A DNA stretch of 64,000 bases from Massilia sp. Root335 (GTDB taxonomy: Bacteria; Pseudomonadota; Gammaproteobacteria; Burkholderiales; Burkholderiaceae_D), in the NCBI RefSeq assembly GCF_001425685.1, contig NZ_LMCY01000008.1:302854-366853 (forward strand), in the 5' to 3' direction. Positions 18,007-26,231 of this stretch are shown here, in pieces. The stretch's first letter is position 1. Every line of letters begins with the position of its first letter. Both the position numbers and the translations under genes were made by a program. Under the pieces are notes generated by a model. It did no database searches, had not been told where the DNA came from, and worked only from the letters and a program-made list of their open reading frames with translations.

Positions 18007-19407
18007 ATGTCATTCATCATCGTTCTCGCCGCGCTGGCGTTCCTGATGTTCGCCGCCTACCGCGGCTACAGCGTCATCCTGTTCGCGCCGATCGCGGCCC
18101 TCGGCGCGGTGCTGCTGACGGCGCCGGCGGCCGTCGCGCCCGTATTCACCGGCATCTTCATGGAAAAGATGGTCGGCTTCGTCAAGCTGTACTTCCCCGT
18201 GTTCATGCTGGGCGCCGTGTTCGGCAAGGTGATCGAGCTGTCCGGCTTTTCGGAATCCATCGTCAACGCCGCCATCCGCTACATCGGCCGCGCGCGCGCG
18301 AACGCCGTGATCGTCGCCGTGTGCGCGCTGCTGACCTATGGCGGCGTGTCGTTGTTCGTCGTCGTGTTCGCCGTGTATCCGTTCGCGGCCGAGCTCTACC
18401 GCCAGAGCAATATTCCGAAACGCCTGATGCCGGGCGCGATCGCACTGGGCGCGTTCTCGTTCACGATGGATTCGCTGCCGGGCACCCCGCAGATCCAGAA
18501 CATCATCCCGACCACGTTCTTCAAGACGACGTCGTGGGCCGCGCCCGTGCTGGGCACCGTCGGCTCGCTGTTCATCGTCGTCGTGGGCCTCGGTTACCTC
18601 GAATGGCGCCGCCGCGCGGCGATGGCGCGCGGCGAAGGCTACGGCAGCTCGCTCGTCAACGAGCCGGAGCGCATCCCGTCCACGTCGCTGCCGCATCCGG
18701 CGCTGGCGATCCTGCCGCTCATCGTCGTGGGCGTCGCGAACTTCGTCCTCACGCGCGCGATCCCGCAATGGTATGGCGATGCGTACACCGTGCCGGCCGC
18801 GATCCTGCCCGGCGTGCACACGCCGGTGACGGCCACCGTCAAGACCGTCGTCGCGATCTGGTCGGTGGAAGCGGCGCTGCTGCTGGGGATCGTCGTCGTG
18901 ATCGTGACCGCGTTCCGGCGCGTCGCCGGCCGTTTCGCGGACGGATCGAAGGCGGCCGTCGGCGGCGCGCTGCTGGCCGCGATGAACACGGCGTCCGAGT
19001 ATGGTTTCGGCGGCGTGGTCGCGGCGCTCCCGGGCTTCATCGTCGTCGGCGATGCGCTCAAGAGCATCCCGAACCCGCTCGTCAACGCGGCCGTGTCGGT
19101 GAGTTCCCTCGCCGGCATCACGGGGTCCGCGTCGGGCGGCATGAGCATCGCGCTGGCCGCGATGTCGGACCTGTTCATCAAGGGCGCGCAGGCCGCGCAG
19201 ATCCCGCTGGAAGTGCTGCACCGCGTGGTGTCGATGGCGAGCGGCGGCATGGACACCTTGCCGCACAACGGTGCCGTCATCACGCTGCTGGCCGTGACGG
19301 GGCTCACGCACAAGGAATCGTATCGCGAGATCTTTGCCGTCACCGTCATCAAGACGCTGGCGGTGTTTTTCGTGATCGCGTTTTATTACGTGACCGGGCT
19401 GGTGTGA
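18007..19407 (+). CDS. GntP-family permease
   Basis: 466-residue inner-membrane transporter with about 12 hydrophobic segments. Motifs GKVIELSGF, LTYGGVSLFVVVFAVYPFA, DSLPGTPQIQN and SGGMDTLPHNGAVITLL are those of GntP-type carriers that move gluconate, hydroxybutyrate or other small hydroxy acids with protons. SD GGAGG about 5 bases before ATG 18007. No catabolic enzyme is adjacent, so the substrate is open; the branch resembles D-beta-hydroxybutyrate permease-like proteins. It is followed by repeats. Confidence 0.87.
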   Translation: MSFIIVLAALAFLMFAAYRGYSVILFAPIAALGAVLLTAPAAVAPVFTGIFMEKMVGFVKLYFPVFMLGAVFGKVIELSGFSESIVNAAIRYIGRARANAVIVAVCALLTYGGVSLFVVVFAVYPFAAELYRQSNIPKRLMPGAIALGAFSFTMDSLPGTPQIQNIIPTTFFKTTSWAAPVLGTVGSLFIVVVGLGYLEWRRRAAMARGEGYGSSLVNEPERIPSTSLPHPALAILPLIVVGVANFVLTRAIPQWYGDAYTVPAAILPGVHTPVTATVKTVVAIWSVEAALLLGIVVVIVTAFRRVAGRFADGSKAAVGGALLAAMNTASEYGFGGVVAALPGFIVVGDALKSIPNPLVNAAVSVSSLAGITGSASGGMSIALAAMSDLFIKGAQAAQIPLEVLHRVVSMASGGMDTLPHNGAVITLLAVTGLTHKESYREIFAVTVIKTLAVFFVIAFYYVTGLV

Positions 19408-19415
19408 AAAAGCGG

Positions 19416-19543
19416 CGTCGTTCGCGTGCATAAACCCGTCGCCTCACGGATAACGCCGTCGCGTCCCCGCATAACTCCGTCGCCCTCGCGCATAAACACC
19501 GTCGCCCCCGCGCATAAACACCGTCGCCCCCGCGCAGGCGGGG
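19416..19543. repeat. Six degenerate tandem repeats, period 20-22 bp
   Basis: The word CGTCG recurs at 19416, 19437, 19457, 19478, 19500 and 19522, each beginning a 20-22 bp unit of the form CGTCG-(C-rich)-GCATAAAC. The units become more alike toward the 3' end; the two copies at 19478 and 19500 differ by one base. The last unit runs into the palindromic pair at 19522-19608. No conserved repeat-spacer pattern, so it is not CRISPR. Confidence 0.8.
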
Positions 19544-19608
19544 GCCCAAGTTTTCGTGCGTTACGGCAGCGCCGGCAAACTTGGGTTCCCGCCTGCGCGG
19601 GAACGACG
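19522..19608. repeat. Inverted pair of REP-like palindromes
   Basis: Two 32-bp arms, 19522-19553 and 19577-19608, are inverted copies of each other with four differences. Each arm holds its own hairpin around GCGCAGGC. The differences are paired: the left hairpin has GCCC/GGGC where the right has GTTC/GAAC, so base pairing is conserved. This is the layout of REP doublets (BIME-like) scattered through many proteobacterial genomes. Confidence 0.8.
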
Positions 19609-19640
19609 GGGGGCGCCCGTACGCCGTAAAAAGACGCTAT

Positions 19641-20528
19641 TCACTCCGGCAGGCAGACATATTCCGCATCCTGCATGGCATAGCGGGCGAACAAAAAGTC
19701 GCGGATCGACGCCACGCGTCCATCCGCCCAGCCGAGGACGACGAAATAATCCGGCCGCCCAGGGGCGCCGTCCGACTGCCGGATCAGCACCGCGGGCAGC
19801 CCTTCCACGAGGCCCGGCCATGCCGTCCAACCCGTGGATTGGCCATAGCGCGTGAAGTACTCGCCGACGGCGGCGCCCTGCAGCCGCAGCCGGTTCGCGA
19901 GGTCGAGCCGCACGTCGGCCGCCAGCGTCTCGCGCAGCGCGTCGAAATCGCGCGCGTTGAACAGGTCGACGTAGCGCTGCAGCAGCCGCCGTTCCGCGTC
20001 CGGCAAGGCTGCGTGCGTGGCGGCGCCGGTCCCGTGCCCGGCCAGTTCGCGCAGGCGTCCGCGCCCGCGCTGCAGGGCCGATTTCACCGCGGGCACGGTC
20101 GTGTCGAGGATGTCGCTGACCTCGTCGGCGGAGTAGTCCAGCACGTCGAACAGGATGACGGCGCTGCGCTGCGCCGGGGGCAGGCGCATGAACGCCGGCA
20201 GGCTGGCCGACGTCGCTTCGCGGCGCGCCTGCTCGTCGTGCGCGTCGGCGATCGCGTCCACCTCGTCCTCGTCGCGCACGGCGGGCGCGCGGGCCCGGCG
20301 CCGCAACAGGTCGAGCGCCAGGTTGTGCGCGATGCGGAACAGCCAGCCCTCCGGATTGTCGATGGGACGGTCCGGTGGCGGCGACTCCAGCGCACGCACG
20401 AGCGCATCCTGCACGATGTCCTCGGCGTCGAGCACGGATGCGACCATGCGCGTGCAATAGCGGTGCAGCCGGGGGCGCAGGCGCTCCAGGTCGACCGACT
20501 GGATGGCGGACGGCGCGGCCCGGGTCAT
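19641..20528 (-). CDS. ECF sigma factor with C-terminal SnoaL-like domain
   Basis: 295 residues from ATG 20528. Sigma-70 region 2 (DAEDIVQDALVRALES, NPEGWLFRIAHNLALDLLRR) and region 4 (LPPAQRSAVILFDVLDYSADEVSDIL) are followed by a SnoaL-like extension (about residues 185-290, ending AEYVCLPE). Such tails replace a separate anti-sigma factor in several ECF groups. The DGGGK motif typical of ECF41 was not seen, so another SnoaL-fused group is likelier. Its start overlaps the stop of the ABM gene by 4 bp (ATGA), giving translational coupling; that gene is a likely target or partner. Confidence 0.88.
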   Translation of the reverse strand: MTRAAPSAIQSVDLERLRPRLHRYCTRMVASVLDAEDIVQDALVRALESPPPDRPIDNPEGWLFRIAHNLALDLLRRRARAPAVRDEDEVDAIADAHDEQARREATSASLPAFMRLPPAQRSAVILFDVLDYSADEVSDILDTTVPAVKSALQRGRGRLRELAGHGTGAATHAALPDAERRLLQRYVDLFNARDFDALRETLAADVRLDLANRLRLQGAAVGEYFTRYGQSTGWTAWPGLVEGLPAVLIRQSDGAPGRPDYFVVLGWADGRVASIRDFLFARYAMQDAEYVCLPE

Positions 20529-20824
20529 GCGGCGGCGACGGTCGAGGCGGCGTCGCAGATGATGGCGTCCATCTGCGAGATGGCCTTCACGCGTTCGAAG
20601 TAGGCCGGCATCTCGGGATGCTGGCGCATCGCCGCGATGTCGTCGGCGCTGCGCCATTGGCCGTAGATGACGACGCGGCGGTTGTCGCGGGCGATGTGCA
20701 GCGTGGACGACACGAAGCCGGGGACTTTCGAAATCCACGCCTCCGTGCCTTGCCGCAGCAGGGTCACGAGGCGGTCGAGGTTTTCCGGCGCGACGGTGAA
20801 GATGTTGATCAGGGTGGTGGTCAT
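20525..20824 (-). CDS. Antibiotic biosynthesis monooxygenase (ABM) family protein
   Basis: 99-residue protein with the dimeric ferredoxin-like ABM fold (TLINIFTVAPENLDRLVTLL, VPGFVSSTLHIARD, VVIYGQWRSADDIAAM, HPEMPAYFERV). Family members oxidise quinols or act as heme or stress proteins; the reaction here is unknown. SD GGAG 8 bases upstream. It is upstream of and overlaps the sigma factor gene, so the pair forms an operon. An inverted repeat GAACCC/GGGTTC lies 13 bp before its start (20838-20857) and could be an operator. Confidence 0.85.
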   Translation of the reverse strand: MTTTLINIFTVAPENLDRLVTLLRQGTEAWISKVPGFVSSTLHIARDNRRVVIYGQWRSADDIAAMRQHPEMPAYFERVKAISQMDAIICDAASTVAAA

Positions 20825-20837
20825 ATCGGTTCTCCAT

Positions 20838-20857
20838 GAACCCGGACAGGAGGGTTC
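20838..20857 (-). promoter_or_regulatory. Inverted repeat before the ABM-sigma operon
   Basis: GAACCC (20838-20843) and GGGTTC (20852-20857) are separated by 8 bp, just upstream of the ABM start codon at 20824. It could bind a regulator or form a hairpin in the 5' leader. No promoter hexamers could be fixed with confidence. Confidence 0.3.
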
Positions 20858-20927
20858 GCATCCGCATAGACGCCGGCGGATGGCGAAACGAATCGGTCCT
20901 GCGAAAAAAAATGACGGCCGGCGTAGG

Positions 20928-21608
20928 TCAGCACGGCGTGACGACCCGCACGACCGTTTCGCACCAGTCGCGGAAACCCATGCGCAGATAAAGGTCGTGC
21001 GCGCGCCGGTTGGCGCTCATCACGTGCAGGAACGGCGTGTTCGCGCGCGCCAGCTGGCGCATGACGAGCTTTTGCATCAGGCGTTGCGCGTAGCCGCGGC
21101 CCTGGTGGTCGGGATGCGTGCAGACGCCGCTGATCTCGCGCAGGCTGTGCGCCGCCATGCGCTCGCCGGCCATCGCGACGAGGCGGCCGTCTTCGACGTA
21201 ACCGAAGTACTCGCCCAGTTCGATGGTGCGCGGGCCGAACGGGCCGGGGCGCGTCAGCTGGGCCAGTGCCATGGCCTGGTCGACGTGCGCGGGACCCAGC
21301 GGCAGGGCGTCCGGCGCCGGGTCGTGCGCCGGGCCCGCGCGGCCGTCCCACACGAGACGGAACATGGTGGCCTCCGCCGTGATGCGCCAGCCGTCCGGCA
21401 CGGGGCCTGACCAGGCGTCGCAATACAACTGTTCGCCGGGCACGCAGAACGGACGCAGCGCGGCGAAGTCGGGCGCATGCGGATCGGGGAAGCCGACGAT
21501 GGGCGAAAAGCCCGGTGCGTAGCGGCGCGCGCGGTCGGTGCCGGTGGCGAGGTGGCGGTGGGGGCCGTTGAGGCAGTTCCAGAAGACGTTGTCGAGCGGG
21601 TGTGCCAT
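20928..21608 (-). CDS. GNAT-family N-acetyltransferase
   Basis: 226 residues. The C-terminal half carries the acetyl-CoA signature (VCTHPDHQGRGYAQRLMQKL) and the following HVMSANRRAHDLYLRMGF. The N-terminal ~100 residues (AALRPFCVPGEQLYCD, WRITAEATMFRLVWDG) form a second, degenerate GNAT-like half seen in FR47-type proteins. It would acetylate a small amine or a protein; the acceptor is not predictable. It lies 47 bp downstream of the alpha/beta hydrolase and 103 bp upstream of the ABM gene on the same strand. Confidence 0.88.
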   Translation of the reverse strand: MAHPLDNVFWNCLNGPHRHLATGTDRARRYAPGFSPIVGFPDPHAPDFAALRPFCVPGEQLYCDAWSGPVPDGWRITAEATMFRLVWDGRAGPAHDPAPDALPLGPAHVDQAMALAQLTRPGPFGPRTIELGEYFGYVEDGRLVAMAGERMAAHSLREISGVCTHPDHQGRGYAQRLMQKLVMRQLARANTPFLHVMSANRRAHDLYLRMGFRDWCETVVRVVTPC

Positions 21609-21655
21609 GGTCGTCGAAAGCCGTAAAACGTCACTCTAGCATGGCGCGGCGGCGT

Positions 21656-22456
21656 TCACGCGGGCAGCCGCAGCACCCAGTCGAGCAGGGGCCGGGCCGC
21701 GTCTTCCCAGCGCGGATCGAGCATGAGCGCGTGCGCCAGCCGCGGCACGAGGTGCGGCGTGGCGCCGTAATAGGTGGCGGTGCCGCGCACGGCGTCGGGA
21801 CGGATGAAGCGGTCGTCCAGGCCGCCCAGCACGAACATCGGCGGCGACTGCCAGGGCATCGGCGCGAACGGCCGCCAGCCCTGCAGTTCGATGCCGACGT
21901 GGCGCGACTCGCCCTGCACGCGGCCGGCGAACCGGGCATAGTCGGCGTCGGGGAGGTCGTCGGAAAACAGGTGGCGGCGCATGGCGTCGGGATCGAGCGA
22001 CTGCGCGTCGGCGAAGCTCAGGCGCGCCAGTTGCTGGAACAGGTCGGGCGACGACAGCATCATCTGCCACGCCGAATAGGCGAGGCCCCACGGCGGCACG
22101 GACGCGAGCAGCGCGACCCCGGCCGCGTGGCCGCCGCTGCGCACCCAGTCCTGCACGACGGCGCCGCCGAGCGAGTGGCCGACGACGACCAGCGGTCCGC
22201 CGTCCAGTTGCGCGACGGCGCGGCGCAGGTCGTCCGTGTAGTCGGCCAGGCGCCAGTCGTTCAGGCGCTCGCGGCCGCCGCTGCCGCCGTGGCCGCGCAG
22301 GCTGAGCGCATGCACTTCGAAGCCGGCGTCGGCGAACCAGGGCATGACGTGTTCTTCCCACACCCAGGCGCCCACGCAGATGCCATGCACCAGCAGCAGG
22401 CGCGGGCTGTCCGGACGAGGCCGGGCCGGACGGCGCGTGATCAGTTCCAGTTCCAT
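21656..22456 (-). CDS. Alpha/beta-fold hydrolase
   Basis: 266 residues from ATG 22456 (MELELITRR). Typical serine hydrolase: oxyanion-region HGICVGAWVWEEH, nucleophile elbow GHSLGG, acid in GGLDDRFI, and a late His in PRLAHALMLD. A cap region contains SAWQMMLSSPDLFQQL. Substrate unknown; relatives include lipases and esterases. An in-frame ATG at 22534 would add 26 unrelated residues and is less likely. It is first in a same-strand run with GNAT, ABM and the sigma factor. Confidence 0.87.
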   Translation of the reverse strand: MELELITRRPARPRPDSPRLLLVHGICVGAWVWEEHVMPWFADAGFEVHALSLRGHGGSGGRERLNDWRLADYTDDLRRAVAQLDGGPLVVVGHSLGGAVVQDWVRSGGHAAGVALLASVPPWGLAYSAWQMMLSSPDLFQQLARLSFADAQSLDPDAMRRHLFSDDLPDADYARFAGRVQGESRHVGIELQGWRPFAPMPWQSPPMFVLGGLDDRFIRPDAVRGTATYYGATPHLVPRLAHALMLDPRWEDAARPLLDWVLRLPA

Positions 22457-22642
22457 GCATGCGTCAAGAGTAGCTCTCGACTGTATGGTAGCGCAATCCG
22501 GGCACGGACCACGCATGGTTACAACGTTTCGCAAACCATGTCGTAGTCAAAGCGGCGCCACGTGGATATACTGAAAAAATTCTTGCTGCCAAGAAACCAG
22601 ACCATTTGCTGCTCGTTTCTATATCGAATTCGCAACCCTGTC

Positions 22643-23203
22643 ATGCATCGACAAATACATAGAATCAACGCCATCCATACCGGGCGGACCCAGGGCTTTA
22701 CGCTGATCGAACTGATTGTCGTGATCGTCATCCTTGGCGTGTTATCGGCGGTGGCCTTGCCGAAATTCGTGGACCTCGGGTCGTCGGCCCGCGTTTCCTC
22801 GCTTCAGGCGCTGGCCGGATCCGTCAAAACGGGCATCGGCATGGTCAAGTCTCTGACAGCGATACGCGGGGCGGGCACGCCGGCCGGTGTGACCGACCTG
22901 ACGTTTGTCAGCATGGACTCCGCAACCCAGTTGCGGGTCTGGAATGGCTACCCCGACCGGTGGTGCGACGGCATCGGCGCCGTCCTGCAAAGCATGACCG
23001 TCCCGAGTGGCGGCTGCTATCTCTCGGCAGCGGGCATCGAAGTCGACGGCTTTACGTTTTACGGTTTCGGGAACAACAAGCTGCCCAACGGCGACGCCGG
23101 ATGGCGAATCGAGAGCGCGCCGACGCCCACCCAATGCTCCGTTCAGTACACGTATAACGGCACGGGCGTTCCCGTCCTCAAGGTCAATACCGGCGGATGC
23201 TGA
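22643..23203 (+). CDS. Type IV pilin-like protein (MSHA-type)
   Basis: 186 residues from ATG 22643. A short basic leader ends in Gly18, followed by FTLIELIVVIVILGVLS with Glu at mature position +5: the class III signal cut and methylated by prepilin peptidase PilD. ALPKFVDLGSSARVSS after the helix is typical of MSHA-like major pilins. Four Cys in the mature part may give disulfide loops (C of RWCDG, GGCYLS, TQCSVQ and the last residue). No assembly ATPase, platform or other pilins are nearby, so it depends on machinery elsewhere. No clear ribosome site was found; an earlier in-frame ATG at 22562 is possible. Confidence 0.85.
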   Translation: MHRQIHRINAIHTGRTQGFTLIELIVVIVILGVLSAVALPKFVDLGSSARVSSLQALAGSVKTGIGMVKSLTAIRGAGTPAGVTDLTFVSMDSATQLRVWNGYPDRWCDGIGAVLQSMTVPSGGCYLSAAGIEVDGFTFYGFGNNKLPNGDAGWRIESAPTPTQCSVQYTYNGTGVPVLKVNTGGC

Positions 23204-23342
23204 GGGAATCCGGGCCGCCGCCGGCTGTTGCGCCGCGCCGAACGGACTTTTCCATTTCTCCGCATTTATCCTCGGGGCGCGAATGGCCACAATGCATGGG
23301 ACGGCGACACCCGTCGCCGCCCATTCATGACGAGGACCATCC

Positions 23343-23561
23343 ATGCCGTTCGCAAATTTCAAATTTCCAGAAGGCGTCGTCGACGCCGCCCGCAAGGAAG
23401 AGATCATCCACCGCACGACGGCCATGTTCGTCGAGTATTTCGGCGAGCAGGTGCGGCCCTACACGATGGTGCTGGTGGAGGAGGTCGCCGACGGCGGCTG
23501 GGGCCGGGCGGACGAGACCTTGACGCTTGCGAAGATGGGGTTGGCTGCCGCCCCCGCTTGA
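23343..23561 (+). CDS. Tautomerase-family small protein
   Basis: 72 residues. Starts Met-Pro, so processing would expose Pro1, the catalytic base of 4-oxalocrotonate tautomerase-type enzymes. MPFANFKFPEG, RTTAMFVEYFGE and YTMVLVEEVADGGWGRAD match the small subunit fold; these assemble into hexamers. The substrate is unknown. SD GAGGA lies before the start. It is 81 bp upstream of the first hybrid kinase on the same strand. Confidence 0.82.
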   Translation: MPFANFKFPEGVVDAARKEEIIHRTTAMFVEYFGEQVRPYTMVLVEEVADGGWGRADETLTLAKMGLAAAPA

Positions 23562-23642
23562 TTGCGCATGCAATGCAAATGGCGCGCCGCGGCGCCGTGC
23601 TTTTCGGTAGCATGGGCTGACCAACCACTCGGTCCTGCTTCG

Positions 23643-26231
23643 ATGGCGCCCCAACCCTCATCCGTCGCGTCCTGCGTCGACGACGTGCTCATCACGGCGG
23701 AGCTGGAGCGGCGCCCGCGCCGGGCGCCGGATCACGCGGCCGAGAACCGTGCCATGGCCGCGCTCGCCCGGCAACTGGCCGTCGATCCGCACGGCGTCCC
23801 GCAGAAACTGGCCGAGCTGGTGCTGGAGCTGTGCGACGCCGACTCGGCCGGCATCAGCCTGCTGGAGGAGCTGGATGGACGGCGCGTGTTCCGCTGGCAT
23901 GCGGCGGCCGGGCTGTTCGCGGAGCACCTGGGCGGCACCATCGAGTTCGACCGCAGCCCGTGCGGCGTCGTAGTCGACCGCAATCAAATCATGCTGATGC
24001 GGTACGGCGAGCGCTGCTTCGAAGCGATGCTGGGCTTCGATCCGCCCCTGATCGAGAGCCTGCTCGCGCCGTGGGTGGCCGAGGGCCGCGCATTGGGGAC
24101 CGTGTGGGTGATCAGCCACCGCGAGGAGCGCCGGTTCGACGCGGAAGACGCGCGCGTGCTGTGCAACCTGGCCGATTTCGCGGCCGCGGCCTACCAGGCC
24201 ATCGTCGCGTTCGAGGAGACGGCCGAGAGCAGGCGCGACCTCGTGCACGCGGCCGAGGAGCGCACGCGCGTGCTGGCGGGACATAATCGCATGCTCGAAC
24301 ACGAGATCGCCCAGCGGCGCCAGGCCGACGACGCGCTGCGCGCCAGCGAGCAGCGCTACCGCGACCTGCTCGGCGCGATTCCCGCCGGCGTCGTCGCGTG
24401 CGACGCGGCGGGGACCGTCGTATTCCACAACGCGTGCGCCGACCGGCTGTGCGGCGGCCCGCCCGGCGAGACGCCGGCCTGCTGGGGCGTGGGCGCATGC
24501 GCCGCGAACGGCCACCGGCTGACCAATTTCACGGCGCCGCTGCACGACGTGCTGGCCGGCGGCGAGCCCGTCGTCGACCGCGAACTGTCCATCGAACGGC
24601 CGGACGGCAGCCGCATCGACGTCCTGCTGAACATCACGCCGCTGCGCGACCACGCGGGCGCGCTCGGCGGCGCCGTGAACATCGTGCAGGACATCACGGC
24701 GCGCAAGCGCGTCGAGGAAGAACTGCGGGCGTCGGAACTGCGCTTCCGCACGCTGGCGAACACGGTGCCCGTGCTGATCTGGCAGAACGACGAGCAGGCC
24801 CGCAACGTGTTCGTCAACCAGTACTATCTCGACTTCGCCGGCAAGCCGTTCGAGGACCTGATGGGCGTGCGCTGGCATGCGCTGGTGCATCCGGACGACG
24901 CGCCGGCCTACATCGCCGACTACATGGAGGCCGTGCGCGCGCGCCGGCCCTGGCGCAACCTCGACCGCCTGCTGCGCCACGACGGCCAGTGGCGCTGGTT
25001 CGACAATTACGCGCAGCCGCTGTTCGCGCCGGACGGCAGCTACGCGGGCCATGTGGGGGCCTCGCTCGACATCACCGACGCCGTGCTGGCCGAACAGGCG
25101 CTCAAGGAGACCGACCGCCGCAAGGAGGAATTCCTGGCCGTGCTGGCGCACGAACTGCGCAACCCGCTCGCGCCGATCAGCAACGCCGTGCACCTGCTGC
25201 GCCATCCGGACGGACGGCGCCGCGCCGACCGGCTGGTCGAGATGCTGGGACGCCAGGTGCGCCAGATGATCAAGCTCGTCGACGACCTGCTGGAGATCGC
25301 GCGCATCACCCGCGACAAGATCGAACTGCACCCGCAGCCGCTGCTGCTGGCCGACGTCGTGCACGGCGCCGTCGAGACGAGCCGGCCCCTGATCGACCAG
25401 ATGCGCCACCACCTGGACGTGCGCCTGCCCGACGAGCCGCTCACGCTGTACGCCGACAGCGTGCGCCTCACGCAGGTCCTCGCCAACCTGCTGAACAACG
25501 CGGCCAAGTACACGGACCTGGGCGGCCGCATCGAACTGGCCGCGCGCCGCGTCGGGCTTGACGTCGAGATCGCGGTGCGCGACAACGGCATCGGCATCCC
25601 GCCCGGCCACCTGCCCGAGGTGTTCGACATGTTCACGCAGGCGCACCGCGCGGCCGGGCGCGGGCACGGCGGGCTCGGGATCGGGCTCGCGATGGTGCGC
25701 GGCCTCGTGCAGATGCATGGCGGGACCGTCGAGGCGAAGAGCGCCGGCGCGGGGCACGGCAGCGAATTCGTCGTGCGCCTGCCGCTGGCGGACGCGCACG
25801 ACGCGGCCGACGACGACGCGGCGGCGGCCGGCACGGTGCCGCTGGCCGGGCAGTGCATCCTCGTCGTCGACGACAACCAGGACGCGGCCGACACGCTCGC
25901 CATGCTGCTCGAAGCGGACGGCGCCCGGGCGCGTGCCGTGTACGACGGCGCCGCGGCGCTGGCCGCGCTGCCCGGCCTGCGTCCGCACGCGGTGCTGCTG
26001 GACCTGGGCATGCCGGACATGGACGGCTTCGAAGTGGCGCGCCGCATCCGCGCCGATCCCGCCTGGTGCGGCGTGCGCATCGTCGCGCTGACCGGGTGGG
26101 GACAGGAGCGCGACCGCGAACGCACGCGCGGCGCCGGGTTCGATTTCCATCTCACCAAGCCCGTCGACCTGGCCATGCTGCACGCGTGGCTGGGCACATG
26201 CGGCGCCCACGAGGCGTTACCCGGGACGTAG
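23643..26231 (+). CDS. Hybrid sensor histidine kinase (GAF-PAS-PAS-HisKA-HATPase-REC)
   Basis: 862 residues, no TM helix, so cytoplasmic. Order: N-terminal segment with PDHAAENRAMAALARQL, GAF (45-185), coiled coil, PAS (230-355), PAS (365-480), HisKA with H503 in LAHELRNPLAP, HATPase (NLLNNAAKYTD, DNGIGIPPGHL, GGLGIGLAM) and a receiver with D787 in LLDLGMPDMDGF. Phosphate would pass from H503 to D787. No separate HTH response regulator is adjacent, so output is via an unknown phosphotransfer partner or protein contact. It shares its N-terminal layout and catalytic core with the kinase at 28079-31207. The 3' end overlaps the convergent GlxA-type gene by 15 bp. Confidence 0.92.
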   Translation: MAPQPSSVASCVDDVLITAELERRPRRAPDHAAENRAMAALARQLAVDPHGVPQKLAELVLELCDADSAGISLLEELDGRRVFRWHAAAGLFAEHLGGTIEFDRSPCGVVVDRNQIMLMRYGERCFEAMLGFDPPLIESLLAPWVAEGRALGTVWVISHREERRFDAEDARVLCNLADFAAAAYQAIVAFEETAESRRDLVHAAEERTRVLAGHNRMLEHEIAQRRQADDALRASEQRYRDLLGAIPAGVVACDAAGTVVFHNACADRLCGGPPGETPACWGVGACAANGHRLTNFTAPLHDVLAGGEPVVDRELSIERPDGSRIDVLLNITPLRDHAGALGGAVNIVQDITARKRVEEELRASELRFRTLANTVPVLIWQNDEQARNVFVNQYYLDFAGKPFEDLMGVRWHALVHPDDAPAYIADYMEAVRARRPWRNLDRLLRHDGQWRWFDNYAQPLFAPDGSYAGHVGASLDITDAVLAEQALKETDRRKEEFLAVLAHELRNPLAPISNAVHLLRHPDGRRRADRLVEMLGRQVRQMIKLVDDLLEIARITRDKIELHPQPLLLADVVHGAVETSRPLIDQMRHHLDVRLPDEPLTLYADSVRLTQVLANLLNNAAKYTDLGGRIELAARRVGLDVEIAVRDNGIGIPPGHLPEVFDMFTQAHRAAGRGHGGLGIGLAMVRGLVQMHGGTVEAKSAGAGHGSEFVVRLPLADAHDAADDDAAAAGTVPLAGQCILVVDDNQDAADTLAMLLEADGARARAVYDGAAALAALPGLRPHAVLLDLGMPDMDGFEVARRIRADPAWCGVRIVALTGWGQERDRERTRGAGFDFHLTKPVDLAMLHAWLGTCGAHEALPGT

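Noticed and set aside
19416..19543. Possible CRISPR array
   Set aside because: Units are directly adjacent, 20-22 bp, and degenerate; there are no spacers and no cas genes.
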